Origin: Thermobacillus sp. ZCTH02-B1
GTDB lineage: Bacteria > Bacillota > Bacilli > Paenibacillales > Paenibacillaceae
DNA: 64,000 nucleotides
Direction of reading: 5' to 3'
Assembly (NCBI RefSeq): GCF_002159085.1
Contig: NZ_LZRU01000009.1
Location: 434,001-498,000 of the forward strand
A program made the position numbers and the translations under genes. Under the pieces are notes generated by a model. It was not told where the DNA came from. It ran no database searches and saw only the letters and a list, made by a program, of their open reading frames with translations. Of the stretch, positions 37,231 through 47,018 are shown piece after piece. The stretch's first letter is position 1, and every line of letters begins with the position of its first letter.

Positions 37231-37406
37231 CGTCCTCTCACCCCTTCCTGCTTCCCGCAAGCAAAACGGCCCGCGTCTTCATCGCCGGAGGTGCGCCCGT
37301 CCGCGCCGCGGACAAGCCGGACGGCTGCGGGCTTCACGCGGGCGCATCGTTCCGTCCGGACTTCCCCGTCTTGTTTGAAGGAAGCGTTCCTGGCCATCCG
37401 GATGCG

Positions 37407-37838
37407 TCAGTTGTCGCCGTCCCGGGCCAGATGGCGGACGGCATCCGCCAGTTCTTCCGGGTTTTTGCCCTCGATGGAGAACAGCCGCTTCGGTTCAAGC
37501 GGCCGGAATTCCGCCGCCGGGTCGGACGGACGGCCGTTATCGCGCTGCGCCTTCAGCATCTCGCCCAGCTCCGCCGCGTCGTCCGGCGTCCGAAGATCGA
37601 CGTGCGCACCGGTCTCCCGCGCTTCTTCGGCGGCCATGAGCACCCGTTCGGCTTCGTTCGAAGCGACGATCAGCTGCAGTGCTCCGCGCAGCAGCCAGCC
37701 GGCGGCGAAGAACGCGGCAAACGCGTAGACGGCGCGGATGCAGGACACGACGAATCCGTTGTTGCCCAGCGAGAAGAAGAACGTCAGCAGCATGCCCGTC
37801 AGTCCCAACACGAGATTCCAGCGAATGGATCCCAGCAT
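37407..37838 (-). CDS. Unknown membrane protein between cheD and sigD
   Basis: 143 residues with two hydrophobic segments (about 8-25 and 36-58) and a polar cytoplasmic-type tail ending PEELADAVRHLARDGDN. The ATG begins one base after the cheD stop, with AAAGGAG 7 bases upstream, so it is co-translated with chemotaxis genes. Not present at this point in Bacillus subtilis as far as I know. No recognisable domain; function unknown. Confidence 0.8.
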   Translation of the reverse strand: MLGSIRWNLVLGLTGMLLTFFFSLGNNGFVVSCIRAVYAFAAFFAAGWLLRGALQLIVASNEAERVLMAAEEARETGAHVDLRTPDDAAELGEMLKAQRDNGRPSDPAAEFRPLEPKRLFSIEGKNPEELADAVRHLARDGDN

Positions 37839-37839
37839 G

Positions 37840-38322
37840 TCAAAGCTCCTTTGTCCCGTACTGAATGCTCCGAATGGTCAAGATCCCGGTGGCGCTGTCC
37901 AGTTCGATCGTCCGGCCGTAGTTGGCGCCGGTGTCCTCGGCCACCAGCGGAATGCCGAGCTTTTCCAGCATCTGCTTGCAGGTCTCGACGTTGCGCGGTC
38001 CGATCCGCATCGTATCCTGCCCGAAGGCGAACATCTGGGCGCCTCCGGCCAGCTTGGCGACGAGCCGCCTGCGCGACGCGCCCGCCGCAATCATCGCCTC
38101 GAGCATGTCCGGCAGCGCGGTGTCCGCGTATTTCGCCCGATTAAACGAGGTCTCCCGCGCAATCTCCGAGGAGGGCAGCATGATGTGGGCCATGCCGGCG
38201 ATATGCTCGGCTTCGTCGTACAAGGTGAGGCCGACGCAAGATCCGAGGCCGGTCGTCTTGAGCACGGCGCCCGATCGCGCGATCTTCCAGTCGGCCATGC
38301 CGACCTTGATCGTTTCCGTCAT
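37840..38322 (-). CDS. cheD: Chemoreceptor glutamine deamidase CheD
   Basis: Deamidates receptor glutamines and binds CheC. 160 residues with the catalytic Cys29 in TGLGSCVGL and His46 in GMAHIMLP, plus the GGAQMFAFG and NVETCKQMLEKLGIPL blocks. It overlaps cheC by ATGA, consistent with formation of the CheC-CheD complex. Confidence 0.96.
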   Translation of the reverse strand: MTETIKVGMADWKIARSGAVLKTTGLGSCVGLTLYDEAEHIAGMAHIMLPSSEIARETSFNRAKYADTALPDMLEAMIAAGASRRRLVAKLAGGAQMFAFGQDTMRIGPRNVETCKQMLEKLGIPLVAEDTGANYGRTIELDSATGILTIRSIQYGTKEL

Positions 38323-38939
38323 GAGCCCGGCACTCCCAGCGCCCGGAAGATCGTGCCGAACGAATCCGGATCCGGGATGAGAAAGAATTGGCCCTCGACG
38401 GTGTCTCGGCCCTCGAGGAACTTCGTTTCGATGAGCAGGGCGGCGTCGCCCATCTGACCGAACTGCAGCAACCCGTACGACAGGATGGCACCGGCCATGT
38501 CGATCGCGAGCGACGGCACGGTCGGCGTCAGGTTCAACCCGGTAAAATCCGCCAGCGATGACAGATAGGATCCCGCCAAAATGTTGCCGATCTCATTGAG
38601 CGCAGACAATTCCATCTCCGAAAAGGCGCCTTCTTCCGGATCGATGGACAGCAGGTGCTTGAGCAGGCGCCTGGCCGAATCTTCCCGGATGATGAAGAAC
38701 ATGTTGCCCGGTGCGTCACCCTCGACGCGCAGGAACACGGCGATGACGACCTGTTCCGAGCCGCCGACGCGGTCCGCGATTTCCTCGAACGGCACCAGGC
38801 TCACCGTCGGCACGGACATGTCGACCGGCTGGTTCAGGATGCGGGACAGCGCGGTCGCCGCGTGTCCCGCTCCGATGTTGCCGACTTCCTTCAGGACGTC
38901 GAGCTTGAACTCGTCCTTGAATTCGTTCCAGAAATTCAC
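38319..38939 (-). CDS. cheC: CheY-P phosphatase CheC
   Basis: Dephosphorylates CheY-P and is stimulated by CheD. 206 residues with two CheC signature helices, each with the Glu-x-x-Asn pair: E18/N21 in LDVLKEVGNIGAGHA and the second in LSALNEIGNILAGSY near residue 120. It overlaps cheW upstream and cheD downstream by 4 bases each. Confidence 0.96.
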   Translation of the reverse strand: MNFWNEFKDEFKLDVLKEVGNIGAGHAATALSRILNQPVDMSVPTVSLVPFEEIADRVGGSEQVVIAVFLRVEGDAPGNMFFIIREDSARRLLKHLLSIDPEEGAFSEMELSALNEIGNILAGSYLSSLADFTGLNLTPTVPSLAIDMAGAILSYGLLQFGQMGDAALLIETKFLEGRDTVEGQFFLIPDPDSFGTIFRALGVPGS

Positions 38940-39403
38940 GATTCGGACCCCAACTGCTCGAGCTGGATGATCTCGTCCTTGTTCAGCACTTCGACCAGGT
39001 TCAGCATGATGAGGAGGCGGTCGTCGTCCAGCTTCGCGACGCCGCGCAGGTATTTTGCCTTGACGCCGCCCACGACTTCCGGCGGCGCCTCGATCTTGTC
39101 GCTGTCGATGTCGATCACGTCGTTCGCGGAGTCGACGATGAACCCGACCTCGATGTCGTTCACCTGGACGGTGATGATCCTCGAGTTCTCCGTCGTCTCG
39201 GCCTCCGGCAGGCCGAACCGGCCGCGCAGATCGATCACCGGCGTGACGACGCCGCGCAGGTTGATGACGCCCTTGACGAACGGCGGCGTCTTCGGCACGC
39301 GCGTGACGGGCATCATCCGCTCGATCGTCCGGACCTTGTCCACCTCGATGCCGTACTGCTCTCCCGCCAGCGAGAATACGATGACTTTCAGCTCTTCACC
39401 CAT
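38936..39403 (-). CDS. cheW: Chemotaxis coupling protein CheW
   Basis: Links receptors to the CheA kinase. 155 residues of a single CheW SH3-like fold (KVIVFSLAGEQYGIEVDKVR, INLRGVVTPVIDLRGRFGL, VDSANDVIDID). Start ATG 39403 with AAGGAGG 7 bases upstream. Confidence 0.96.
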   Translation of the reverse strand: MGEELKVIVFSLAGEQYGIEVDKVRTIERMMPVTRVPKTPPFVKGVINLRGVVTPVIDLRGRFGLPEAETTENSRIITVQVNDIEVGFIVDSANDVIDIDSDKIEAPPEVVGGVKAKYLRGVAKLDDDRLLIMLNLVEVLNKDEIIQLEQLGSES

Positions 39404-39449
39404 GGGAAGCCCTCCTTGCATTGGTATCAGGCAGAGTCGGCGGCTGTGT

Positions 39450-41501
39450 CTACTTGATCAGCGCGTTGGGATCGATGATGAGCGCCACCTGGCCGTCGCC
39501 CAGGATCGTCGCGCCGGATATGACACTGTATCCGGACAGATATTTGCCGAGCGATTTCAGCACGATGTCGCTCTGGCCCAGGAAATCGTCGACAAGGACG
39601 GCGGCCCATTTGTCGCCCTTCCGGATGATGACCGCTTCGCACTCTTCCTCCCGCCTGTCATCGTAATCCGGCGAATCGAGCACCTCCGCCAGCGACACGA
39701 CGGGGATGATCGCCCCGCGGAACTCGATCATGGCGCTGCCGTGGATGTTGTGGATCTGGCTGCGCTTCACGATCGTCGTTTCCATGATGGAAGACAGCGG
39801 GATCGCATATTTCTCGGAACCGAGCTTGATCAGCATCGCCGAGATGATCGACAGCGTCAGCGGCAGCTGGATCGAGAATACCGTTCCCTTGCCGAGTTCC
39901 GACGTGACCGTAACCGAGCCGCCGAGGGAATTGATCTTCGACTTGACGACGTCAAGCCCGACGCCGCGCCCGGAGATGTCGGACACCTGCTCGGCCGTGC
40001 TGAAGCCGGGCGAGAAGATCAGCATGTAGACTTCCTCGTCGGTCATCGACTTGCCCTGTTCCTCGGTGATGATGCCGCGCTTCACCGCCGTCGCGAGCAC
40101 CTTGTCCCGGCGGATGCCGCCGCCGTCGTCCTCGATCTCGATGAAGACGTTGTTGCCGCTGTGGAAGGCGCGCAGATGGACGGTGCCCGTCTCCGGCTTG
40201 CCGGCTTCCCGGCGCTTCTCGGGCGGCTCGATGCCGTGGTCGACCGAGTTGCGGAGCAGGTGGACGAGCGGATCGCCGATCTCGTCGATGACCGTCCGGT
40301 CGAGCTCGGTCTCCGCGCCGGTGATGACCAGATCGACCTTCTTGTTCAGCGATTTCGCGAGATCCCGGACCATCCGCGGGAAGCGGTTGAACACCGTCTC
40401 GACGGGAACCATCCGGAGCTTCAGCACGATGTTCTGCAGATCGGCGCTGATCCGGGCCATGTGCTCGACCGTCTCGGTCAGCTCGGCGCTCTTGATTTCG
40501 CTGGCCAGCTGCTCGAGCCGGACGCGGTCGATGAGCAGCTCGCTGAACAGGTTCATCAGCACGTCCAGCCGTTCGATGTCGACGCGGATCGTCTTGCTGG
40601 CGACGGCGCCCGTCGCCGGCCGCCTGTCCGCGGCTCCCGCGGGTGCGGAACCCGCGGCCTTCGGCTTGTCCTGTCCGTCCGCCGGCCGCGCCGGTCCGGA
40701 CGGCTGCGAAGGCTTGGACAGCGCGCTGAGCGCTTCGGCGTCCAGTTCGGTGACATGCACCGATTCAATCTCCGAGATGTCCTCGATCCGCTTCTTCAAC
40801 TCGTCGGCCGCCCATTGCGAAATCAGGAACACGGTGAAGGAGCTGTCGAACTTCTCCTGCTCGATGTCCTGCACCGAAGGCAGGGATTTCACCACTTCGC
40901 CGGCCTGCTCCAGCACGTTGAACACCATGTAGGCCCGGGCGGACTTGAGCACGCAGTCCCCGCGGAGCGTCACGACCGCCTGATACACGCGGTGTCCGGT
41001 GCCGAGCGACTGCTGCAGGACGGAATATTGAAATTGGTCAAGCACCGCTTCCCCGGCCTGCGGTGTTCCCGTCCCGGCGGGCGCTTCCGCCGCCGCGACC
41101 GTCTCCGCGGCGGCCGTGTATTCGCCGCTCACGATCTTCCGAAGCTGGCCGACCAGCTCCGAGACGTCCAGCTTGCCCGTCCCGCCGCCCACGATGTCCC
41201 GCACCATCGATTCGAGCGCGTCAAGGCCTCTGAAGAGCGTGTCGAAGATGTGGCTGTCCATCTTCAGCTTCCCGTTGCGCACGAGATCGAGCACGTTCTC
41301 CATCTCGTGCGTCAGATGGGCCAGGTCCTCGAACCCCATTGTCGCGGACATGCCCTTCAGCGTATGGGCGGAGCGGAAAATGTCCTGCACGATCGACAGG
41401 TCGTCGGGCGAGTTTTCCAGCCTGAGCAGATTCTCGTTCAAAGCCTGCAGATGGTCGTTCGATTCGTCGATGAACATCGACAGGTACGCGTTCATGTCCA
41501 T
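39450..41501 (-). CDS. cheA: Chemotaxis histidine kinase CheA
   Basis: Autophosphorylates and passes phosphate to CheY and CheB. 683 residues: P1 Hpt with phospho-His46 in RSAHTLKGMSATMG, P2 (about 155-245), an Ala/Pro-rich linker, P3 dimerisation (about 290-355), P4 kinase with N-box HLLRNSVDHGIEPP and G-boxes EDDGGGI and GRGVGLDVVKS, and P5 CheW-like domain at the C-terminus. ATG 41501 with AGGAGGT 8 bases upstream. Confidence 0.97.
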   Translation of the reverse strand: MDMNAYLSMFIDESNDHLQALNENLLRLENSPDDLSIVQDIFRSAHTLKGMSATMGFEDLAHLTHEMENVLDLVRNGKLKMDSHIFDTLFRGLDALESMVRDIVGGGTGKLDVSELVGQLRKIVSGEYTAAAETVAAAEAPAGTGTPQAGEAVLDQFQYSVLQQSLGTGHRVYQAVVTLRGDCVLKSARAYMVFNVLEQAGEVVKSLPSVQDIEQEKFDSSFTVFLISQWAADELKKRIEDISEIESVHVTELDAEALSALSKPSQPSGPARPADGQDKPKAAGSAPAGAADRRPATGAVASKTIRVDIERLDVLMNLFSELLIDRVRLEQLASEIKSAELTETVEHMARISADLQNIVLKLRMVPVETVFNRFPRMVRDLAKSLNKKVDLVITGAETELDRTVIDEIGDPLVHLLRNSVDHGIEPPEKRREAGKPETGTVHLRAFHSGNNVFIEIEDDGGGIRRDKVLATAVKRGIITEEQGKSMTDEEVYMLIFSPGFSTAEQVSDISGRGVGLDVVKSKINSLGGSVTVTSELGKGTVFSIQLPLTLSIISAMLIKLGSEKYAIPLSSIMETTIVKRSQIHNIHGSAMIEFRGAIIPVVSLAEVLDSPDYDDRREEECEAVIIRKGDKWAAVLVDDFLGQSDIVLKSLGKYLSGYSVISGATILGDGQVALIIDPNALIK

Positions 41502-41564
41502 GGCCTTGCACCTCCTGGTTGGACTCGGTTCACGGCGGAACAACGGCGCATCAAGCTTCGGACG

Positions 41565-42776
41565 TCAATCCCTGACGGCTGCGTTCAGCCGGGCGGGAAT
41601 TTCATGGAGCGGCAGCACGAGCGAGGCGCCTCCTTCCTCGATGGCGGAACGCGGCATGCCGAATACGACGCAGGTCTCCTCCGCCTCGGCGATCGTCGTA
41701 ACGGCGCCGCTCTCCGCCAGCCGCCGCATCCCCCGGGCGCCGTCGCTGCCCATGCCCGTCAGGACGACGGCGTGGCGTCTGAGCTCGGTGAACGGCACCA
41801 GCGATTCGAACAGCACGTCGACCGACGGGCGGTGTCCGTTCCGCTGCGGCGCATCCGTCAGACGGATGACGAACCCGCGACCGCCGGACGCCAGCTCCAT
41901 GTGCCGCCCGCCGGGAGCGATATAAGCGACGCCCGGCTGAACCGGCTCCCCGTCCTCCGCTTCCTTCACCGTCAGGGCGGAGTGGCTGTTCAGCCGCTGC
42001 GCCAGCGACCAGGTGAACTTCGGCGGCATGTGCTGCACGATCAGGATCGGCGCCGGCAGATCGGCCGGCAATTCGCTGAGCAGCCGGTGCAGCGCCCGCG
42101 GACCGCCGGTCGAGGTCCCGATCGCGACGATGTGCCGGAACGTGCTTGCGGCTTCCGCGGCCGCCGGCTTCGCGGGCGCGGGAGGCGCAGGCCGTACCGG
42201 TTCCGGACCGGCTCCCGCAAGGTCCGGGACGGTTCGTTGCGATGCGCGGGAGCGAGGAGGGGCATCGATCTTCCGCGCCGCAGGTTGCCGCTCCGGCCGC
42301 TTCGGAACGACCGGCTTCGCCCTCGCGGAAGGGCGGGACGGCACCGACTCCGGCAAACGCCCGGACATCGGCCGCCGGCGAATCGTCACCGCCGTCCTCA
42401 GCCGGAGCATCAGCGCGTCGGCCGTCTTGCGGATCTCTTCGCCCGGTCCGGAAGGCTTGCGAATGAAATCGAAGGCGCCGAGCGAAAGCGCCGTGATCGT
42501 CTCCTTCGTGTGCTCCTCGCTGATGCCGGACAGCATGATGACGGGGCAGCCCGCTTCGGCGACGATTGTCTTGAGCGCCTCGATCCCGTTCATCTCCGGC
42601 ATTTCCAGGTCGAGCGTGATGGCATCCGGCTTCAGCCTGCGATGGAGCTCCACCGCCTCCCTTCCGTTCTTCCCGACGGCAACGACGGTGAAGGCCGGAT
42701 CGGATTCGATGATGTCCGTGAACAGCTTCCTCATGAAGGCGGAATCGTCCACCACCACGATCCGGTAAGGCTCCAC
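41565..42776 (-). CDS. cheB: Protein-glutamate methylesterase/deamidase CheB
   Basis: Response regulator that removes methyl groups from receptors. 403 residues: receiver domain with acidic pocket D10/D11 and phospho-acceptor D56 (DAITLDLEMP), a Pro/Ala/Arg-rich linker (130-210), and the methylesterase domain with GTSTGGPRAL, QHMPP and GMGSDGARG. Start GTG 42776, 7 bases after GGGGGTG. I see no cheR in the window. Confidence 0.96.
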   Translation of the reverse strand: MEPYRIVVVDDSAFMRKLFTDIIESDPAFTVVAVGKNGREAVELHRRLKPDAITLDLEMPEMNGIEALKTIVAEAGCPVIMLSGISEEHTKETITALSLGAFDFIRKPSGPGEEIRKTADALMLRLRTAVTIRRRPMSGRLPESVPSRPSARAKPVVPKRPERQPAARKIDAPPRSRASQRTVPDLAGAGPEPVRPAPPAPAKPAAAEAASTFRHIVAIGTSTGGPRALHRLLSELPADLPAPILIVQHMPPKFTWSLAQRLNSHSALTVKEAEDGEPVQPGVAYIAPGGRHMELASGGRGFVIRLTDAPQRNGHRPSVDVLFESLVPFTELRRHAVVLTGMGSDGARGMRRLAESGAVTTIAEAEETCVVFGMPRSAIEEGGASLVLPLHEIPARLNAAVRD

Positions 42777-42804
42777 CGGTGTTCACCCCCTATGCTGCCG
42801 AACA

Positions 42805-43668
42805 TCATGGCTGTCTGAACATGCGTTCCAGGAAGCCCCGGATGCCGCCGGTTTTTTTCGCGGCCGGCATGGAGATGAACCTGCGCGCGATTTCCTCGAC
42901 CGCCCTTGCCGCGCTTCCTCCCGGATAGGCGATCGTGAACGGCACCTGCCGTTTCACCGCCTTCGGCACGTTCGCGTCGTCCAGGATGATGCCGAGCAAG
43001 GGCAGGTTCAAGGAGAGAAACTGCTGCGCGACCAGGATGATCTTCTCCGCCGCCTGCCTTCCTTCGCGATTGTCGGCCGCCCGGTTGACGACCAGCTTGA
43101 ATTCGACCTCGGGGTTCGTGGCCCGCACCATTTTGATCAGCGCGTAGGCATCCGTGATCGCCGTCGGCTCCGGCGTCGTCACGACGACCGTCTCCTGCGC
43201 CGCCGTGATGAACCGGACGGTCTCCTTCGTCAGCCCGGCCCCCGTATCGAACAGGATCAGGTCGTAATGCCCGTGCAACTTGTTGATCTGATCGCCGAAA
43301 TAATCGAGCTCCCTGTCCGACAGGTTGAGCAAATCCCTGAACCCCGAGCCGCCGGCGATGAAGTGGAGCCCGAGCGGCCCCTCGTGGACGATCTCCCAGA
43401 TCGCCTTCTCCCGGCGGAGCAGGTGGACGAGGCTGTAGGGCGCCTGCATCCCCATGAGCACATCGATGTTGGCCATGCCCATGTCCGCGTCGAAGACGAG
43501 CACGCGCTTCCCGAGCTTCTGCAGCGCCAGGGCGAAATTCAGGCTGAAGTTCGATTTTCCGACTCCGCCCTTGCCGCTCGTGACCGCGACGACCCGGGTC
43601 TGCAGCGGTTCCCTGTCCGCCCCCCGAAACTGCATCATGCTGCGCAGCGCTTCCGCCTGGTCAGTCAT
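42805..43668 (-). CDS. flhG: MinD-like ATPase FlhG (YlxH)
   Basis: Controls flagellar number and placement with FlhF and assists C-ring assembly. 287 residues with the N-terminal activator helix region (ALRSMMQFRG), the deviant Walker A SGKGGVGKSNF (about 30-40) and DADMGMANIDVLMG. ATG 43668 overlaps flhF by 8 bases. The frame upstream to 43755 is an extension without family sequence. Confidence 0.95.
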   Translation of the reverse strand: MTDQAEALRSMMQFRGADREPLQTRVVAVTSGKGGVGKSNFSLNFALALQKLGKRVLVFDADMGMANIDVLMGMQAPYSLVHLLRREKAIWEIVHEGPLGLHFIAGGSGFRDLLNLSDRELDYFGDQINKLHGHYDLILFDTGAGLTKETVRFITAAQETVVVTTPEPTAITDAYALIKMVRATNPEVEFKLVVNRAADNREGRQAAEKIILVAQQFLSLNLPLLGIILDDANVPKAVKRQVPFTIAYPGGSAARAVEEIARRFISMPAAKKTGGIRGFLERMFRQP

Positions 43669-44968
43669 CGTCGTACGCCCCCAGGAGCTGCGCCACATAT
43701 CGGTCGGAGCGGAACGGCTCGATGTCATCCGGCACGTTCTGACCGGTCGTGACATAGGCCGCCTTCAGATTGTGCTGCATGGCCAGATTCAGCACGGGAC
43801 CGATCGAATCCGTCTCGTCCTGTTTCGTGTAGATGACCTTCGTCACGCCGTAGGCCTTGAAGCGGGATGCGACCGCTTCCAGATCCCGCGTCTTCCCCGT
43901 CAGACTGAGGACCAGGTACGTGTCGCAGTCTTCCTCCCGCTGGATGAGGCTGTTCACCTCGGAGACATACAGTTCGTTGCGGAAATTCCGGCCGGCCGTA
44001 TCCATGAAAATGATCTCGCGGTCTTCGAGCTGCTTGAACGCGCGCGCCAGCTCAAGCGGAGAGAAGACGACCTCCATCGGCACGTTCAGGATGTTGGCGT
44101 AGGTCCGCAGCTGGTCGACCGCGGCGATGCGGTATGTATCCGATGTAATGAATCCGACCTTGCGCTTGGATCGCAGCACCTGATCGGCGGCCAGCTTTGC
44201 GAGCGTGGTCGTCTTGCCGACGCCCGTCGGGCCGACGAGGTGCACGACGCGTATGCCGTCGCGAATGCCCGTCGGCTCACCCGGATTCACCCATTCCTCC
44301 AGGACCTCGGCGGCAATCCGCCAGATGGTTTCCCTTCCCGCCTCGGGCGTATAGCCGGGATGCACCTTGATCTTGTCAATGAGCAGATCGATCCATTCCC
44401 GGTCGACATCCTGGTCCGTCAGCCGTTGGCGGAGCTTCGCGATCGCGGCCGATTCCTCTTCCAGCTCGCGGCTCCGCGCCAGCTTCGCCATCATCGCCTT
44501 CATCTGCCGGATCTCTTCCAGCACGGCATCCTGATCGACGACGAGACGGGAAGCCGGACGGGCCGGCGGCTCCTGCGGATCGGCCTGTCCGTTCTCCCGG
44601 TGATGGAGCGGAGCCGTCGGGGTTCCGGCCGCCCCGGCTTCGGCCGCCGCGTCCGATGCAAGGGACGGCGACTGCAGGAGGACGGCGGGATTCGGCGCCG
44701 CGCCCGCCGCCCCGGTCCCCGAGGCCCCGGTTGCGGCCGGCCTGGCCGGTGCGGTTCCGGCGCCGCCCGTCCGCCGCGGAACGGCGGGTAACGGGGGGTT
44801 CGTCTCGACGGCGGCGATCACCTCCATCTTCTTCTTGCGGAACAGACCGAGAAATCCGCCCACGTAAATCTCCTTCGTGTTCAGAATCACCGCATCCTGA
44901 CCAAGCTCGCTGCGGATCATCGGGAGCGCCTGGGGCACATCGTCCACGACGTAGCGTTTGACCCTCAC
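43661..44968 (-). CDS. flhF: SRP-type GTPase FlhF
   Basis: Flagellar placement GTPase. 435 residues: B domain (1-60, MRVKRYVVDDVPQALPMIR), a long Ala/Pro/Gly-rich linker (60-140), N domain, and G domain with VGPTGVGKTTTLAKLAA (about 246-262), DTYRIAAVDQLR and FMDTAGR. Start GTG 44968 overlaps the flhA stop (GTGA) and is preceded by GGGGTGG. Confidence 0.96.
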   Translation of the reverse strand: MRVKRYVVDDVPQALPMIRSELGQDAVILNTKEIYVGGFLGLFRKKKMEVIAAVETNPPLPAVPRRTGGAGTAPARPAATGASGTGAAGAAPNPAVLLQSPSLASDAAAEAGAAGTPTAPLHHRENGQADPQEPPARPASRLVVDQDAVLEEIRQMKAMMAKLARSRELEEESAAIAKLRQRLTDQDVDREWIDLLIDKIKVHPGYTPEAGRETIWRIAAEVLEEWVNPGEPTGIRDGIRVVHLVGPTGVGKTTTLAKLAADQVLRSKRKVGFITSDTYRIAAVDQLRTYANILNVPMEVVFSPLELARAFKQLEDREIIFMDTAGRNFRNELYVSEVNSLIQREEDCDTYLVLSLTGKTRDLEAVASRFKAYGVTKVIYTKQDETDSIGPVLNLAMQHNLKAAYVTTGQNVPDDIEPFRSDRYVAQLLGAYDDD

Positions 44969-46998
44969 AGATTCACCACCCCGACACTCTGAACTTCAAC
45001 GGTCGGTTCAAGCTCGCTGTACGACAGCACCGGAACGTCCTGCATCGTGCGCTCGATCAGCTGGCGCAGATACATGCGGATCGTCGGAGACGTGAGGACG
45101 ATCGGCTGCTGTCCGGCCTGAATCTGCTTCGTGACCTGTTCGTTCAGCTTCTGATAGATCTGCTGCGTCGAGACGGGATCAAGCGCAAGATAGCTGCCGT
45201 GTTCCGTCTGCTGGACGGCTTCGGCGATCTTCTTCTCGAGCTGCGGTCCGACCGTGATGACCTTGAGCGTCTCGCCCGGCTGCGCGAACTGGTTCGTAAT
45301 CTGGCGCGACAGCGCCTGGCGGACGTATTCGGTCAGAATGTCGGGATCCTTCGTGTAGGTGCCGTGATCCGCCAGCGTCTCGAAGATCGTGACGAGATCG
45401 CGGATCGATACCTTCTCCTTGAGCAGCTTGACCAGCACCTTCTGCACGTCGCCGATGGACAGAATCCCCGGGATCAGCTCGTCGACCAGCGCCGGATACT
45501 GTTCCTTCAGATTGTCGATGAGCTGCTTCGTCTCCTGGCGGCCGATCAGTTCGTGCGCGTGGCGCTTGATCACCTCGGTCAGGTGCGTCGCCACGACGGA
45601 CGGCGGATCGACGACGGTGTAGCCGGCCAGTTCCGCCCGCTCCTTCATGGCATGGTCAATCCAGAGCGCCGGCAGGCCGAAGGCCGGTTCCTTCGTCTCG
45701 ATGCCGACGATGGATTCGTCTTCGATTCCCGGGCTCATCGCGAGGTAATGGTTGAGCAGGAGCTCGCCCCGGGCGACCGTGTTGCCCTTGATCTTGATCA
45801 CGTATTCGTTCGGCTTGAGCTGGATGTTGTCGCGGATCCGGATGACCGGAACGATGAGACCGAGCTCGAGCGCCAGCTGTCGGCGGATCATGATGATCCG
45901 GTCCAGCAGATCGCCGCCCTGCTGCGTATCCGCCAGCGGAATGAGGCCGTAGCCGAACTCGAATTCGATCGGATCGACCTGCAGCAGGCTGACGACGCTT
46001 TCCGGGCTGCGCACCTCCTCGATCTGCTGCTCCTCGACCATGAGCTCTTCCTCCTGCTTCTTCCGCTCCATGTTCCGGCTCATCCGGTATCCCGCGATCG
46101 CGAGGACGGCCGCGAACGGCAGCGTCGTGATCCAGCCGATCGGCGTGAACAGGCCGAGCATCGCCACGGTGCCGGCGACGATGTAGAGCAGCCGCGGATA
46201 CTTGAACATCTGGCTCGTCACGTCGAACGCGAGGTTGCCCTCCGATGCCGTGCGCGTCACGACGAGACCCGCGGAGGTCGAGATGAGGAGTGCCGGAATC
46301 TGGCTGACGAGGCCGTCGCCGATCGTGAGAACCGAGTAAGTCTCCAGTGCTTCGGCAAACGACATGCCGTGCACGACCATCCCGACGACGAAGCCGCCGA
46401 TCAGGTTGATGAACAGGATGATGATGGCCGCGATGGCGTCGCCCTTGACGAACTTGCTCGCACCGTCCATCGCGCCGTAGAAGTCGGCTTCCTTCTCAAT
46501 CTTCTCGCGCCGCTCGCGCGCCTGCTGCTCGTTGATCAGGCCGGAGTTCAGGTCGGCGTCGATGCTCATCTGCTTGCCGGGCATCGCGTCGAGGGTGAAG
46601 CGCGCCGCGACTTCCGCGACCCGCTCCGCGCCCCGCGTGATGACGATGAACTGCACGACGACAAGGATGAGGAAGACGATGAAGCCGATCGCGATCTCGT
46701 TGCCGGCGACGAACCGGCCGAACGTCTCGATGACGTGGCCGCCCTCGCCCTTCGACAGGATGTTCCGCGTCGCCGAGATGTTGAGCGCGAGCCGGAACAG
46801 CGTCGTGATCAGCAGGAGCGAGGGGAAAATGCTGAAGTTGAGCGCGTCGTTCGTGTTCATCGCGATGAGCAGAATCATGAGCGCCAGCGAGATGTTGACG
46901 ACGAGCAGAAAATCGAGAAGCGGGAGCGGGATGGGAATGACCATCATGAGCACGATGCCGATGATGCCGATGAGGATGATCAAATCTTTGGTCTTCAT
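44965..46998 (-). CDS. flhA: Flagellar type III export gate protein FlhA
   Basis: Export-gate protein that couples proton flow to secretion. 677 residues: eight N-terminal membrane helices (through about 310), the conserved FHIPEP loop region (around 145-190, ARFTLDAMPGKQMSIDADL), and a large cytoplasmic chaperone-docking domain. ATG 46998 with GGGGGAG upstream; 20 bases after flhB. Confidence 0.97.
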   Translation of the reverse strand: MKTKDLIILIGIIGIVLMMVIPIPLPLLDFLLVVNISLALMILLIAMNTNDALNFSIFPSLLLITTLFRLALNISATRNILSKGEGGHVIETFGRFVAGNEIAIGFIVFLILVVVQFIVITRGAERVAEVAARFTLDAMPGKQMSIDADLNSGLINEQQARERREKIEKEADFYGAMDGASKFVKGDAIAAIIILFINLIGGFVVGMVVHGMSFAEALETYSVLTIGDGLVSQIPALLISTSAGLVVTRTASEGNLAFDVTSQMFKYPRLLYIVAGTVAMLGLFTPIGWITTLPFAAVLAIAGYRMSRNMERKKQEEELMVEEQQIEEVRSPESVVSLLQVDPIEFEFGYGLIPLADTQQGGDLLDRIIMIRRQLALELGLIVPVIRIRDNIQLKPNEYVIKIKGNTVARGELLLNHYLAMSPGIEDESIVGIETKEPAFGLPALWIDHAMKERAELAGYTVVDPPSVVATHLTEVIKRHAHELIGRQETKQLIDNLKEQYPALVDELIPGILSIGDVQKVLVKLLKEKVSIRDLVTIFETLADHGTYTKDPDILTEYVRQALSRQITNQFAQPGETLKVITVGPQLEKKIAEAVQQTEHGSYLALDPVSTQQIYQKLNEQVTKQIQAGQQPIVLTSPTIRMYLRQLIERTMQDVPVLSYSELEPTVEVQSVGVVNL

Positions 46999-47018
46999 GC
47001 GGTACTCCCCCTTCCCGT

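Noticed and set aside
38655..42818. Plus-strand open frame of 1387 codons opposite cheC-cheW-cheA-cheB
   Set aside because: It spans four well-supported genes and their junctions on the other strand, with no domain and no conserved motif.
44965..44968. GTGA overlap at the flhA-flhF junction as a programmed frameshift
   Set aside because: Both proteins are full length with their own family termini, so this is ordinary translational coupling.
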